From positions 76,088 to 140,087 of the forward strand of contig JAURAI010000005.1 of assembly GCA_030829545.1 (NCBI GenBank): a DNA stretch of 64,000 bases. The letters run 5' to 3'. The translations under genes and the position numbers were made by a program. Under the pieces are notes generated by a model, which was given only the letters and a program-made list of their open reading frames with translations, was not told the DNA's origin and ran no database searches. The DNA comes from Candidatus Poseidonia sp. (GTDB lineage: Archaea > Thermoplasmatota > Poseidoniia > Poseidoniales > Poseidoniaceae). This document shows positions 33,465-49,452 of this stretch, piece by piece. The stretch's first letter is position 1. Each line of letters opens with the position of its first letter.

Positions 33465-34115
33465 ATGGTAGTAAAGAGTGCAACGAAAAAGCGGTTAATG
33501 GAACTCGGCGTTTCAGAAGAATACTCCCACAAACTTGCAACCGACCGCAACATGACCGACATCAAGAACATGTCTCACGACGATGTCGCCTCAACCCTTG
33601 GTATTTCCAAGGACGCTGAGGAATTCATTACCACCATGCAAATTATCGCTGAACAAGGCTCACGCCGCCGAGCAGCAAAGAAGAGCACGAAGATCACCAT
33701 TCGAGCCAAGGCCGTCGACGACATGGACCGTCCAGAAATCACGTCCCGTTTCAACGCCCTCAACCACGAACTCGTCCCCCACCAAGAACTCGTTGGGCCT
33801 GCAAATGTCTCTCCCGAGGAGCAACTCGCCATTGAAACTGAAGAACTCGCCCCCTGGCGAATGATTCAGCCAGACCCCGAAACTGGCGAGGACCGCTTGG
33901 CAAAGGAACTCCTGCCAAAAATTCTCATTACCGACCCCGTTGTCCAGGTTATCAAAGAAGTAGCCGAATCAGAAGACAACGCCCATCTCCAAGCAAATCC
34001 AGACCACAGGCCATTGGCTGCTGGCTGGATTGCCGACCGTGTGCTGAAGGTCATTCGCCGCTCCCCGTCGGCCGGCCAAAGTATTGCGTACCGGCTTATT
34101 GTGGAGGGGAACTGA
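33465..34115 (+). CDS. rpoH: RNA polymerase subunit H (Rpb5-like) with N-terminal extension
   Basis: A 216-aa protein. Residues about 135-216 are the archaeal RpoH/Rpb5 C-terminal domain: LLPKILITDPVVQVIKE, ADRVLKVIRRSPSAGQSIAYRLIV. Usual archaeal RpoH is about 80 aa, so there is a 130-aa N-terminal extension. Its first 65 residues ([24 protein letters not shown]...) look like a helix-hairpin-helix unit and match the N-terminus of RpoA2 (24 of the first 45 residues identical by hand). It is the first gene of the RNAP operon, just after tRNA-Lys. Confidence 0.93.
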   Translation: MVVKSATKKRLMELGVSEEYSHKLATDRNMTDIKNMSHDDVASTLGISKDAEEFITTMQIIAEQGSRRRAAKKSTKITIRAKAVDDMDRPEITSRFNALNHELVPHQELVGPANVSPEEQLAIETEELAPWRMIQPDPETGEDRLAKELLPKILITDPVVQVIKEVAESEDNAHLQANPDHRPLAAGWIADRVLKVIRRSPSAGQSIAYRLIVEGN

Positions 34116-34127
34116 GGAGAGGATACC

Positions 34128-37100
34128 ATGCAAGAAATCATTCAAGCATTTTTCAAAGAACGCAGTTTGGTCAACCACCAACTCGCATCATACAACGACT
34201 GTATCCCTGCATCTGAATCCGCACTCTCACGCATGGAGAGCATCATTCGTAACATCCGTGTAGGAACCGATGAAGACTTCGACGACGACGAAGGAGGATA
34301 CATCAAACTTGACGTTGCTGAGCAAGACATTGTCATTCGATTGAAGAATGTCAAACTTGGGCAACCCACTGTCAAGGAAGCAAACGGCGCACTCAATCCG
34401 TCCACGCCGATGGAATGCCGCCTGCGCAAGCTCACCTACATGTCTCCTGTCACTATCGACTTCACCATCAAGCGCAACGGTGTTCCCTCACCAACCGAAA
34501 CTGGCGTAGCCGTCGGCAACATGCCGATCATGGTCCGTTCAGAGCGATGCAATCTCCACGCCAAGCACATCGCAGGTGACCGCGTCCTCAGCCCGACAAC
34601 ATCCGATGAAGACAAAGCTACCTGGCATGAAATGCTCCGAAAGAAAGGCGAAGACCCGCTTGACCCAGGTGGCTATTTCATCATCAACGGAACCGAGCGT
34701 GTCCTCATTTCTATGGAAGACCTTGCACCCAACCGCGTGACTGTCGAAATCAACAAGCGCTACGCCAAGCAAACCGAAGTCGCTAAAATTTTCTCACAGA
34801 AAGATGGTATGCGAAAGCCCTTGACTGTTGAGAAGCGCCGTGACGGTATGCTGATGGTCAAAATCAGTACTGCTGGCACCACTGCGATCCCTGTCGTCAT
34901 GCTCATGCGCGCACTCGGCGTAGAGAATGACCAACAAATTTTCCAAGCTATCGCTGGAAACACGGATTCCTTCAAGTTCATCGTGGCAAACATCAACGAA
35001 GTCAACGATAACGAGGAATACAAAGTCGTGACCAGTGAAGAAAGCCACCAATGGCTTGAGAAGAAATTCGCTGCTGGCCAGCAAAAGGAATACCGTGAAG
35101 CACGTGTTAACCAATTGCTCGACCGTGAATTGCTACCTCACCTTGGTGACCAAGCTGAAGACCGTGAAAAGAAGGCCATCTACCTCGGCCGTATCGTTCG
35201 TCAAGTTCTCGAAATGGCCATTGAAGGTCGTGACCCCAACGACAAGGACCACTACGCAAACAAGCGTGTTCGCCTTGCAGGTGACTTGATTGAAGACTTG
35301 TTCCGTGTTTCAGCAGGACAACTCGCTCGTGACCTCAAGTACCAACTCGAGCGCCACCACAACCGCAAGCGGGAACTCAAGATTACATCCTGTCTTCGAC
35401 CCGATGTTCTCACTTCGAAAATCATGCACGCACTCGCCACAGGAAACTGGGTCGGTGGACGTTCTGGTGTCAGCCAATTGCTTGACCGGACGACCTACCT
35501 TGCTGCTCTTTCACACATGCGACGTGTTACCTCACCATTGGTTCGCAGCCAGCCTCACTTTGAAGCTCGTGACCTGCACCCAACACAGTGGGGACGACTT
35601 TGCCCCAACGAGACCCCTGAAGGTCAAAACTGTGGCCTGGTCAAGAATGCTGCTCAAATGATTGACATCTCTGAAAACATTGACGAGGTCGAAATTCGTG
35701 AGCGACTTGACGAACTTGACGTCTATCAGCCCGATGACTGGACTGATGGTGATCGAATCCACGTTAACGGCGACATCTACGGAATTCACAAGCGCGGTGT
35801 CAAACTCGTTGACCACTTCAAGTCTGCACGCCGCCGTGGTGTCATTCCTTCCGAAGTATCAATCCGCCATGATGCTGAGAACAAGGACATTTTCATCAAC
35901 ACCGACAAAGGCCGAATCCTTCGCCCTCTCCTGATTCTCTACGATGGTGCCCCACGATTGACACAAGACCACCTTGCACGCCTTAACAACGGTGAGATGA
36001 ACTTCCGTTCACTCGTCATTGAAGGTGTCGTCGAATGGGTCGATGCCGAGGAAGAAGAAGACCTCTACATCGCTCCACGGCCCTTTGTCCTCCCTGAGAT
36101 GGTTCCAGAAGGCGACTCCGCTGGTCTAGCCGGCCGGGTCATCAAGCACGAAGACATCGAATGGATGAACCTTGGTCAACCACAAGCCGAGGTTGCTCAC
36201 CTCCGTGCAAACGTCTGTCTGCCAAACGGCACATGGGAAAGCACTGAATTTGACGTGCCCTTGGAATACACTTCCGAACACACACACTGTGAGATCGACC
36301 CACAACTCGTCCTCGGCGTCTGTGCTTCGCTCATCCCGTACCCCGAGCACAACTCAACACCTCGTGTCACAGGTGGTACGGCCATGGTCAAGCAATCACT
36401 CGGTTTGCCCAGCGCCAACTACCGCATGCGCCCCGACACACGAGCACACATCTTGCACTACCCACAACGCTCCATCACCAAAACACGAGCAATGGCCACT
36501 ACGAACTTCGATGACCGCCCTGGTGGTCAGAACTTCATCGTCGCCATCATGTCCCTCCACGGATACAACATGCAAGACGCTGTTATCATGAACAAAGGAT
36601 CCATTGACCGTGCACTCGGACGTTCTACCTTCAACCGCACCTACAACGCAGAACGACGTCGTTTCCCTGGCGGTCAAGTTGAAGAAATCGAAAAGCCCGG
36701 CAGCTCCAAGCAAGAAATCAAAGGACTCAAGACTCCTGAAGCTTACATGCATCTTGAGGCAGACGGATTGCCCGTTCCTGAAACATCCCTCGAAGGTGGT
36801 AATGTATTGGTTGGAAAAACCAGTCCTCCACGGTTCCTCGAAGAAACATCCGGTGGCGCCTTTTTGATGGCTCAAGAACGCCGTGAATCATCCATGCTTG
36901 TTCGCCACGGCGAGAAAGGATGGGTCGACAACGTTTACGTGACTGAATCACTTGATTCCGGCCGTCTTGTCCGTGTCATGGTTCGAAGCCACAAAGTTCC
37001 TGAAGTGGGTGATAAGTTTGCATCCCGTCACGGACAAAAGGGTGTCATTGGACGCTTGGTTGAACAAGAAGACATGCCGTTCACTCAAGACGGTGTGGTT

Positions 37101-37741
37101 CCTGACCTCATCATCAACCCGCACGCCATTCCATCACGAATGACCGTTGCACACGTTCTCGAAATGATCGGCGGTAAAGTCGGTGCAATGGAAGGACGTC
37201 GTATTGACGGTACAGCATTCCGTGGTGAGAAGGAATCCAGCCTGCGCGACGGATTGGTTCGCAACGGCATGGACCATACAGGCCGTGAGATGATGATCAA
37301 CGGAGAAACTGGCGAGGCATACCCCGCCGATATCTTCGTCGGATGTATCTTCTACCAGCGACTCCACCACCTTGTGAGTTCCAAGATTCACGCTCGCTCT
37401 CGTGGCCGTGTTCAAATCCTCACCCGCCAACCAACCGAAGGTCGTGCCCGACAAGGTGGTCTTCGATTCGGTGAAATGGAACGTGACTGTCTTATCGCAC
37501 ACGGTGCATCAATGGTCATCAAAGACCGATTGTTGGATGAATCGGACGGTATTGACATGTATGTCTGTGCTCAATCAGGTCACATCGCTTGGTACGACCC
37601 CAAGCGTGGCACCTACGTCAGCCCAATACACGGGGATGGCGCTGAAGTCTACAAGGTGCAGACTTCATATGCATTCAAGCTCCTCCTAGACGAAATGAAG
37701 AGTTTAGGAGTGGCCATGCGCCTTGAACTGGAGGATCGAAA

Positions 37742-37745
<4 letters not shown>
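34128..37745 (+). CDS. rpoB: RNA polymerase subunit B (unsplit)
   Basis: A 1205-aa full-length beta-like subunit, B' and B'' fused in one chain, as in Thermoplasmatota. Marks: SEIGTERV-type FIINGTERVLISMEDLAPN, RPEQ-like HPTQWGRLCPNETPEGQNCGLVKN, IMSLHGYNMQDAVIMNKGSIDR, GDKFASRHGQKGVIG, and the C-terminal TEGRARQGGLRFGEMERD with the zinc-site region near CAQSGHIAWYDPKRG (only one clear Cys pair position left). It overlaps rpoA1 by 4 nt. Confidence 0.98.
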
Positions 37746-42495
<4,750 letters not shown>

Positions 42496-42539
42496 TGTTC
42501 CAACCATGAGAAACACATGTGGAGAATGGAGGAATAAAT

Positions 42540-42839
42540 ATGGATCTAAGCCGACAATTGAAAAACGCAATCGCAACAGGTAATCTGTTGTTTGGACAAC
42601 GCCAAGCCAAAGATGCTTGTGCAGAAGGAGAAGCAAAAATGATCATCGTGGCAGCCAATTGCCCTGATGATTACTTGGATGCTCTACGAGCTTCCCACCC
42701 CGAAGTAACGATGCACCGTGCCCGCATGGTCAACCGTGAATTGGGCATTGCCTGTGGTAAGCCCTTCTCAGTTTCAACCATCACCGTTTTGGATGCAGGA
42801 GACAGCGAATTGTTGTCTCTTGATTCAAACATTGAATGA
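42540..42839 (+). CDS. rpl30e: Ribosomal protein L30e
   Basis: About 99 aa from ATG 42540, with GGAGGAATAAAT just before; the track start 42519 is upstream of that site. DLSRQLKNAIATGNLLFGQRQAKDACAEGEAKMIIVAANCPDD matches L30e (kink-turn binding L7Ae/L30e fold), and HRARMVNRELGIACGKPFSVSTITVLDAG is the family end. L30e after rpoA2 is the usual archaeal order. It binds 23S rRNA. Confidence 0.95.
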   Translation: MDLSRQLKNAIATGNLLFGQRQAKDACAEGEAKMIIVAANCPDDYLDALRASHPEVTMHRARMVNRELGIACGKPFSVSTITVLDAGDSELLSLDSNIE

Positions 42840-42895
42840 GTCTGTTCAAACGAAGCATCAAAGCCTTGATGGCCTTTGATGGATAGCGACCAATC

Positions 42896-45800
42896 ATGCG
42901 AAGCACTTCCTATGCGACTGCATTGACTTTGACCGCGCTCCTCCTCGTGAGTTTCATCGGTACAGCGACTTTCCAAGCCCCCGATGCGATTCCAGCATTA
43001 CAAGATGATGAGAAGCCTTCGACGACATCAGGCCGTTCAACTTCACCCGAAGTATTCCTCTCAAGTGGAGGCACGAGCACACACGATGAATTCTCAGGCT
43101 CTATTGAAGCATCTGATAACGGATATTTTGTTGGTGGCGACTTCAATTCTTCAGCCCAATCGATTACTTTTGGAACTCAGTCCTTCCAATCCACATCACC
43201 CTTCTCGAACGGAAATGAATTTTATCTCGCATCAGCAGACAACAGCGGCAACTGGAATTTCCTCATCGGGGCAGACCACACTCAAGGCGGTGTTACCTTC
43301 CTTTCTGATGTGGACTCGAATGCAGGGATGCCCTATGTGGCAGGTTCAATGTACGGACCGGTCAGTTTTGGTCAAACCACACTCTCGACAAACGTGATTG
43401 ATGGATTCATTGCTTCAGCCGATCCAACCGGCACATGGATGTGGGCAACAGCCTTCCAGACCCTCGCTAATTCTTCAACCGATACCAGTTCACCACAGGC
43501 CATGGCAGTGGATACCCTGGGTGACGTCGTTGTTGCGGGCTACTTTTCAGGCGAGACTGATTTTGGTGGAACCATCATCAATGTTTCAAATCAAGAAATG
43601 TTCGTCGCCAAACTCGACGGCATGAACGGGGCGCTCAAGTGGGTGGTGAGTGGTGGAGGTATCGGCCCACAATCAGTAACTGATGTCATCATTGATGCAA
43701 ACGGGGACATTCACGTAGCAGGCTTGACCCAAAACAATGTTCTCTTTGGCACCACCAGTTACAACATCGTTGGAACCCAGGATTCTTTCATACTCAAACT
43801 CTCAAGCAGCGGCTCCATCCAAAGCATCACAGGATACGGTATTGCAAATCAAGCCGTCACCTTGTCCAACCTCGCACTCGACGCTAACGGAGATCTCTAC
43901 GTCGGCGGGTCATTTGAGGGGACCATGGCCAAGAATGGATGGTCCATAACCGCAAACAAAGGTGGCTCTGACCTCTTTTTCATCAAAGAAGGCTCGACAC
44001 CCTCCAATCAATGGGCTGCAATCGGTGGTTCAAGTGCAGGCGACGGCCTCGAAGGCATGGAAGTCACTTCTCGTGGTGAAGTCATATTCACATCCTTCTT
44101 CGTTGATGGAACCTTCAGTGGAGGTACAAAATCCATTACTGGAACCTCCAGCAGTTGGGCGAATATCAACGCTGATGTTCTCGTTGGAGGGCTCAGCAGT
44201 TCGGGAGGTTGGGCCTGGCTTGATGTAACTGGAAGCACAAGTCTCGAAGTTGGATGGGACCTTGCAGTCAATTCATCTGATATCGTATCGGTGATTGGTT
44301 CCTTCGCCGGCCCGAGTCCAGCCACCATCACCAAGGACACCACGACCGTAACAAGCACAGGTGGTTGGGATGTCTTTGTTTGGGCCATGGACCCCTCGAA
44401 GAAAACCGACAGTGATGCTGATGGAATCCCTGATGTAAGTGATAATTGCCCCAATGTGGTCAACCCAGGACAAGGAAATACCGATGGTGACAGTCAAGGC
44501 GATGCTTGCGATTCAGATGACGACAACGATGGAATCACCGATAATTCACCTGATGATTGTCCCCGAGGAGGCCAAGCAAATTGGGCCTCAACACAGGACT
44601 TTAACGACCCTGCCAATTCATCGGATTGGGACCGAGATGGTTGCCTAGACAGTTCTGAAGACAGTGATATTGACAATGATGGGATCTCCAACGATGTCGA
44701 CTCATGCCCCCGTTCAGCCTACCAACCCCCTCGCCCGACATGGCAGTCTGACTCGATAACCGATGTCGACGGCGATGGATGCCGTGATGCAGACGAGGAC
44801 AGTGATGACGACGGTGACGGCTTTGATGACGTCAGTGACGATTGCCCCACGACGGTTGGCACTTCCACCTTAGGCGAGGAAGGTTGCCTTGACAGTGATG
44901 GCGATGCATGGTCAGATAATTTCGATGACTGCCCGAATCAGGCAGGTAATTCTACACTGGGCGGCAAGAATGCTTGTCCAGATCAGGATGGAGATGGTTG
45001 GGCTGACGTTGATGACGCCTTTGTGAACGAGTCCAGTCAATGGAGCGATGCTGACGGTGACGGCTATGGAGACAACCCCGAAGGCATCACCCCTGATGAT
45101 TGCCCTGCCGTTTCTGGTACGTCAACCCTCGACCGAATGGGTTGCCTTGACAGCGATGGAGACGGATACTCAGATACCGACTCGATGTGGTCTGCAGAGG
45201 ACGGTGGCGACGCTTTCAGAGAAGACCCAACGCAATGGTCCGACTTTGATGAGGATGGTTTTGGAGATAACTGGGGCAACCAGACATGGGACGACCGTAA
45301 TCCATCATGGCCTGGAGAATACCGTGCGGATATTCTTTCCCAAGATGCATGTCCAACCCAAGCCGGAACATCATGGCAAAACGGAATGACAGGATGTCCC
45401 GACCAAGATGGTGATGGATGGTACAACCTTCAGGACGCCTTCCCCAACGAGCCGACGCAATGGGCTGACGGAGATGGTGACGGATATGGCGACAACCCCA
45501 CTGGCGTTGATGCTGATGCCTGCCCACTCCTCGCAGGAACCTCGACAGAGGACCGCCTGGGATGCAAAGACGGTGACGGTGACGGTTATTCTGACCCAGA
45601 CCCAGACCGCAATTGGTTCCCCGGCAATGGAGCCGATGCGTTCATGGCAGACCCAACACAATGGTCCGACCAAGACCTTGATTTCTATGGGGACAACCCA
45701 GAGGGACAGAATCCGGATGCATGTCCAACCCTCCTCGGCACCTCCACGGTTGACCGGTTCGGATGTGTAGACAGCGACGGAGATGGCATCTCGGATGCCG

Positions 45801-46390
45801 ACAGCACCTGGACACTTGAGAACGGTGCTGATGCATGCCCGCTGGCATACGGAAACTCGACGGCGGACCGTCTTGGTTGCGATGACACAGACGGGGATGG
45901 TTATTCTGATGAAACCGATGATTGGGGCTTGGACATGGGTGCTGATGCCTATCCAAAAGATCCGACACGATGGATTTTGGAGCCTCAAGATGAAGAGAGT
46001 CTGATGGCTTCCTCCACGGTCTTGATTGGCGGTGGAGTAGGACTGGTTGTAGTCTTAGCCTTGGTTGGCATCCTCATGCGACGTCGCAATGGCGACGAGG
46101 TAAAGCAGTGGGATCAAGAAGCACCGGTGGCCATGCCCGATTTCAGTGCGCAGCCTGGAATGTATGGTCAGCCACCCACTCAGAGTTATGCACAACCAGC
46201 TGCGCAGTACAATCCCGCTCAAAGCGTCGTACAACCCGCAGCAGTAGCACAACCCGTTGCCACACAGCCAGGTCCAGCAGTGCAACCTGATCCCGCACGA
46301 GATTACTACAACAGTTTGCTTGCGCAAGGATATCCCCCTACAGACGCCATGCGATACACCCAGCAGTACTACGGACATTTCCAGGGCTAA
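42896..46390 (+). CDS. Large surface protein: beta-propeller-like repeats, TSP3 repeats, C-terminal anchor
   Basis: A 1164-aa protein. Signal peptide (SYATALTLTALLLVSFIGTATFQA). Residues about 50-500 hold about eight SBBP-like repeats (LDANGDLYVGGSFEG, DTLGDVVVAGYFSGETDFGG). Residues 510-1025 are irregular TSP3 calcium-binding repeats (DxDxDGxxDxxDxCP), many of which include extra inserts with Trp. Then a TM helix (TVLIGGGVGLVVVLALVGILM) and a Pro/Gln/Ala-rich cytosolic tail ending in a short helical unit (YYNSLLAQGYPPTDAMRYTQQYY). It is probably an anchored, Ca-stabilised cell-surface protein. Confidence 0.85.
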   Translation: MRSTSYATALTLTALLLVSFIGTATFQAPDAIPALQDDEKPSTTSGRSTSPEVFLSSGGTSTHDEFSGSIEASDNGYFVGGDFNSSAQSITFGTQSFQSTSPFSNGNEFYLASADNSGNWNFLIGADHTQGGVTFLSDVDSNAGMPYVAGSMYGPVSFGQTTLSTNVIDGFIASADPTGTWMWATAFQTLANSSTDTSSPQAMAVDTLGDVVVAGYFSGETDFGGTIINVSNQEMFVAKLDGMNGALKWVVSGGGIGPQSVTDVIIDANGDIHVAGLTQNNVLFGTTSYNIVGTQDSFILKLSSSGSIQSITGYGIANQAVTLSNLALDANGDLYVGGSFEGTMAKNGWSITANKGGSDLFFIKEGSTPSNQWAAIGGSSAGDGLEGMEVTSRGEVIFTSFFVDGTFSGGTKSITGTSSSWANINADVLVGGLSSSGGWAWLDVTGSTSLEVGWDLAVNSSDIVSVIGSFAGPSPATITKDTTTVTSTGGWDVFVWAMDPSKKTDSDADGIPDVSDNCPNVVNPGQGNTDGDSQGDACDSDDDNDGITDNSPDDCPRGGQANWASTQDFNDPANSSDWDRDGCLDSSEDSDIDNDGISNDVDSCPRSAYQPPRPTWQSDSITDVDGDGCRDADEDSDDDGDGFDDVSDDCPTTVGTSTLGEEGCLDSDGDAWSDNFDDCPNQAGNSTLGGKNACPDQDGDGWADVDDAFVNESSQWSDADGDGYGDNPEGITPDDCPAVSGTSTLDRMGCLDSDGDGYSDTDSMWSAEDGGDAFREDPTQWSDFDEDGFGDNWGNQTWDDRNPSWPGEYRADILSQDACPTQAGTSWQNGMTGCPDQDGDGWYNLQDAFPNEPTQWADGDGDGYGDNPTGVDADACPLLAGTSTEDRLGCKDGDGDGYSDPDPDRNWFPGNGADAFMADPTQWSDQDLDFYGDNPEGQNPDACPTLLGTSTVDRFGCVDSDGDGISDADSTWTLENGADACPLAYGNSTADRLGCDDTDGDGYSDETDDWGLDMGADAYPKDPTRWILEPQDEESLMASSTVLIGGGVGLVVVLALVGILMRRRNGDEVKQWDQEAPVAMPDFSAQPGMYGQPPTQSYAQPAAQYNPAQSVVQPAAVAQPVATQPGPAVQPDPARDYYNSLLAQGYPPTDAMRYTQQYYGHFQG

Positions 46391-46393
46391 AGC

Positions 46394-46642
46394 GTGAGCA
46401 GCGTGACCAAGAATCCATCCCTTCGGGCGAGGTTATGGTCAAACCCTTTGATGCGTGGATTCCTGGTGTTCTCTGCCTTTCGGGCAGTTTATGGCATTGG
46501 AATCCTTGTTGTAACCTATCTCTTGGTGACCAATGAAAGCGCCCCCTGGTGGACACCTCTTCTTTTTTTAATGGCCTCGATGGTCCTGTCGAGGATCATC
46601 TTTCGCTCCATCAAGAACATGGCCAAGCCTGTTCGAGACTGA
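46394..46642 (+). CDS. Small two-TM hypothetical protein
   Basis: An 82-aa basic membrane protein from GTG 46394, 3 nt after the surface-protein stop. Two TM helices (GFLVFSAFRAVYGIGILVVTYLLV and WWTPLLFLMASMVLSRIIF) are flanked by basic residues; both ends are probably in the cytosol. Family not recognised. It is co-oriented with the surface gene and convergent with gdhA. Confidence 0.65.
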   Translation: MSSVTKNPSLRARLWSNPLMRGFLVFSAFRAVYGIGILVVTYLLVTNESAPWWTPLLFLMASMVLSRIIFRSIKNMAKPVRD

Positions 46643-46678
46643 AACAGCCACCGATGTGGCAGGTGTGAATGAATCCAA

Positions 46679-48073
<1,395 letters not shown>

Positions 48074-48112
48074 TTACGCGGACCCTTTCTAATGGTTGTC
48101 CCATTACTCCTA

Positions 48113-48119
48113 CAAAAAA
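48113..48119 (-). terminator. Poly-T terminator candidate
   Basis: On the reverse strand AACCCCCTTTTTTGTAGG gives a T6 run about 30 nt after the stop of the gene at 48148. A T-tract after a C-rich stretch fits archaeal intrinsic termination and would separate it from gdhA downstream. Confidence 0.45.
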
Positions 48120-48147
48120 GGGGGTTCAGAAAGGTGTTCGTCACCAC

Positions 48148-48594
48148 TCAATTGAACGGACAAACGGTGAGAAAACGGTCAAGCCGTTCAATTCTTCGAC
48201 GACCTTGTGCATCATGTTCACCCATGGCACGGATGGCTTCCTCTATCAGCGCATGTTGGTCTTCTTGTAAACCGATAATACGTCGGAGGTGATCGAGCAT
48301 CGCCCATTCATCCTCAGAAATGACGTCGTCGTCCAAAGCCGCAATCAAAGCGGATTGATAGGTTGTGACGTCACCGATTTGGTGGCCATCATAATCATCT
48401 TCTTCGGTAAACGGACTTGGAGCTTCCTCTGCTACGATGGAGCGGCATTCTGCAGTGTCACTGGGTGCCACGCCAAAGCACCTGGCGAGGACATGCAGAA
48501 TTTGTGCTTCGTCATCAGTGACGATGGCATCCTCGAAGGCGACTTTCATAACCTCAAGGTAAAGGTAGAGGCCACGACTTGGTTGGAGGGACAT
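48148..48594 (-). CDS. TerB-like helical protein (tentative)
   Basis: A 148-aa acidic helical protein with two similar halves: AFEDAIVTDDEAQILHVLARCFGV and ALDDDVISEDEWAMLDHLRRIIGL. The pattern D-x-x-I-(T/S)-x-(D/E)-E-x-x-x-L-x-x-L resembles TerB/tellurite-resistance-like helical units and also EF-hand-like loops. No signal peptide. It is divergent from the RHH regulator, with an inverted repeat between them, so it may be under its control. Family assignment is weak. Confidence 0.6.
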   Translation of the reverse strand: MSLQPSRGLYLYLEVMKVAFEDAIVTDDEAQILHVLARCFGVAPSDTAECRSIVAEEAPSPFTEEDDYDGHQIGDVTTYQSALIAALDDDVISEDEWAMLDHLRRIIGLQEDQHALIEEAIRAMGEHDAQGRRRIERLDRFLTVCPFN

Positions 48595-48666
48595 GATTGG
48601 GAGGACTGACCGCTCGTCTTTGAAACTTCGCTCATAAACGAGTCACAGAGTCGCCACCTCCATTGT

Positions 48667-48691
48667 ATGACAGATGATTTCAATATGTCAT
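48667..48691. promoter_or_regulatory. Inverted repeat ATGACA-N13-TGTCAT, candidate operator
   Basis: Perfect 6-bp arms (ATGACA and TGTCAT) lie in the 134-nt divergent gap just before the TATA box of the RHH gene. Ribbon-helix-helix dimers often bind such repeats and autoregulate. A nested GATGA/TCATC pair adds symmetry. Confidence 0.4.
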
Positions 48692-48704
48692 CATATGAGT
48701 TATG

Positions 48705-48710
48705 TTTATA
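48705..48710 (+). promoter_or_regulatory. TATA box of the RHH regulator
   Basis: TATGTTTATAGG ends 18 nt before ATG 48729 and 39 nt before ATG 48750. Transcription would begin at about 48730-48735, so 48750 would have a short leader with AGGAG, and 48729 would be at or before the start site. Confidence 0.5.
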
Positions 48711-48728
48711 GGCTAGAGGGACTACCCA

Positions 48729-49124
48729 ATGGTACAGGAGCCACCCCCAATGACCCAACCAACCAGTGCAGTGTCCCTCAGAATCAATGAGGAGGACCTT
48801 GTCCTACTGGACGCTCGTGTGGGACTGAATGGGACTCGAAATCGTTCAGACGTCATACGATTGGCGCTCCAAGAATACCTTCACAACCAACCCTTGCTCC
48901 AGGACATGAGTACCGTGCGCATACCGATTGGCCGATACGATCAGTCGCAACTCGCTAAACTCTACGAATTACAAGGTGTAACACCTGAACTTGCCGCTCA
49001 AGAAGGGCTCAAACTCTACATTACCAAGGCAACAGCATCCTTGGATCCAATCAGTACACGACTCGATGCTGCTCTGGAGGCGTCCAGAGAAGCGACGATA
49101 CGACGCAGTGAATACCAAGAATAA
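48729..49124 (+). CDS. Ribbon-helix-helix (CopG/Arc-like) transcription factor
   Basis: Up to 131 aa. AVSLRINEEDLVLLDARVGLNGTRNRSDVIRLALQEYL shows the RHH fold: a strand with alternating residues, helix A, the G-x-x-R/S-R-S-D turn and helix B. A C-terminal domain of about 75 aa of unknown type follows (GVTPELAAQEGLKLYITKATAS). ATG 48750 (MTQPTS), with AGGAG 9 nt upstream, may be the true start given the TATA box position. It probably binds the inverted repeat at 48667 and regulates itself and the divergent gene. Confidence 0.85.
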   Translation: MVQEPPPMTQPTSAVSLRINEEDLVLLDARVGLNGTRNRSDVIRLALQEYLHNQPLLQDMSTVRIPIGRYDQSQLAKLYELQGVTPELAAQEGLKLYITKATASLDPISTRLDAALEASREATIRRSEYQE

Positions 49125-49148
49125 TGGTGAGAGAACGGAGGGGATGGG

Positions 49149-49349
49149 ATGAATTGGCAAAACTTTGGATTTAACCTGAGTGATGCCGCCTTTTCGGCCA
49201 AGCAAGATCGGTCAACCTTGCATGGCTTAGCCTCACTGTGTCGACGTGCCCGTCATGCACGTCATGGCCATGGTTCCCAAAACCAAACACCCCCACACGC
49301 CCCTCTGGATGACGGCCAGGGGGGCTCAGATTCCAATCCAGCTTGCTAA
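49149..49349 (+). CDS. Possible small hypothetical protein (66 aa)
   Basis: GGAGGGGATGGG lies directly before ATG 49149, which is a good site. The product is polar and His/Arg/Gly-rich with no recognised motif (MNWQNFGFNLSDAAFSAK, then CRRARHARHGHG). It may be real or chance within a stretch with hairpin-like repeats (GCCCCTCTGG...CCAGGGGGC at its 3' end). Confidence 0.3.
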   Translation: MNWQNFGFNLSDAAFSAKQDRSTLHGLASLCRRARHARHGHGSQNQTPPHAPLDDGQGGSDSNPAC

Positions 49350-49363
49350 GCGAGTGGTACCCC

Positions 49364-49390
49364 GTGCCCATCCCCCACATAGTTGGGCAC
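49364..49390. other. Inverted repeat in the 49125-49452 gap
   Basis: GTGCCCA-N13-TGGGCAC, perfect 7-bp arms, 60 nt before the helicase start. The rest of this 328-nt gap has the doubtful 66-aa ORF and a second imperfect GC-rich hairpin near 49300-49325. I see no tRNA, SRP or RNase P RNA pattern. Confidence 0.4.
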
Positions 49391-49452
49391 ATTGATTCAC
49401 AACCTGTGTAACATTGTTCAACATCCCAATCCTTTAGGAGGGTCGCCTTAGG

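Noticed and set aside
45371-45988. 205-aa reverse ORF inside the 1164-aa surface gene
   Set aside because: Caused by repeats of Asp codons read in reverse; the forward frame has signal peptide, repeats and TM.
49125-49452. SRP RNA or RNase P RNA in the 328-nt gap
   Set aside because: No SRP domain IV loop or RNase P conserved segments were found by eye; only two short inverted repeats.
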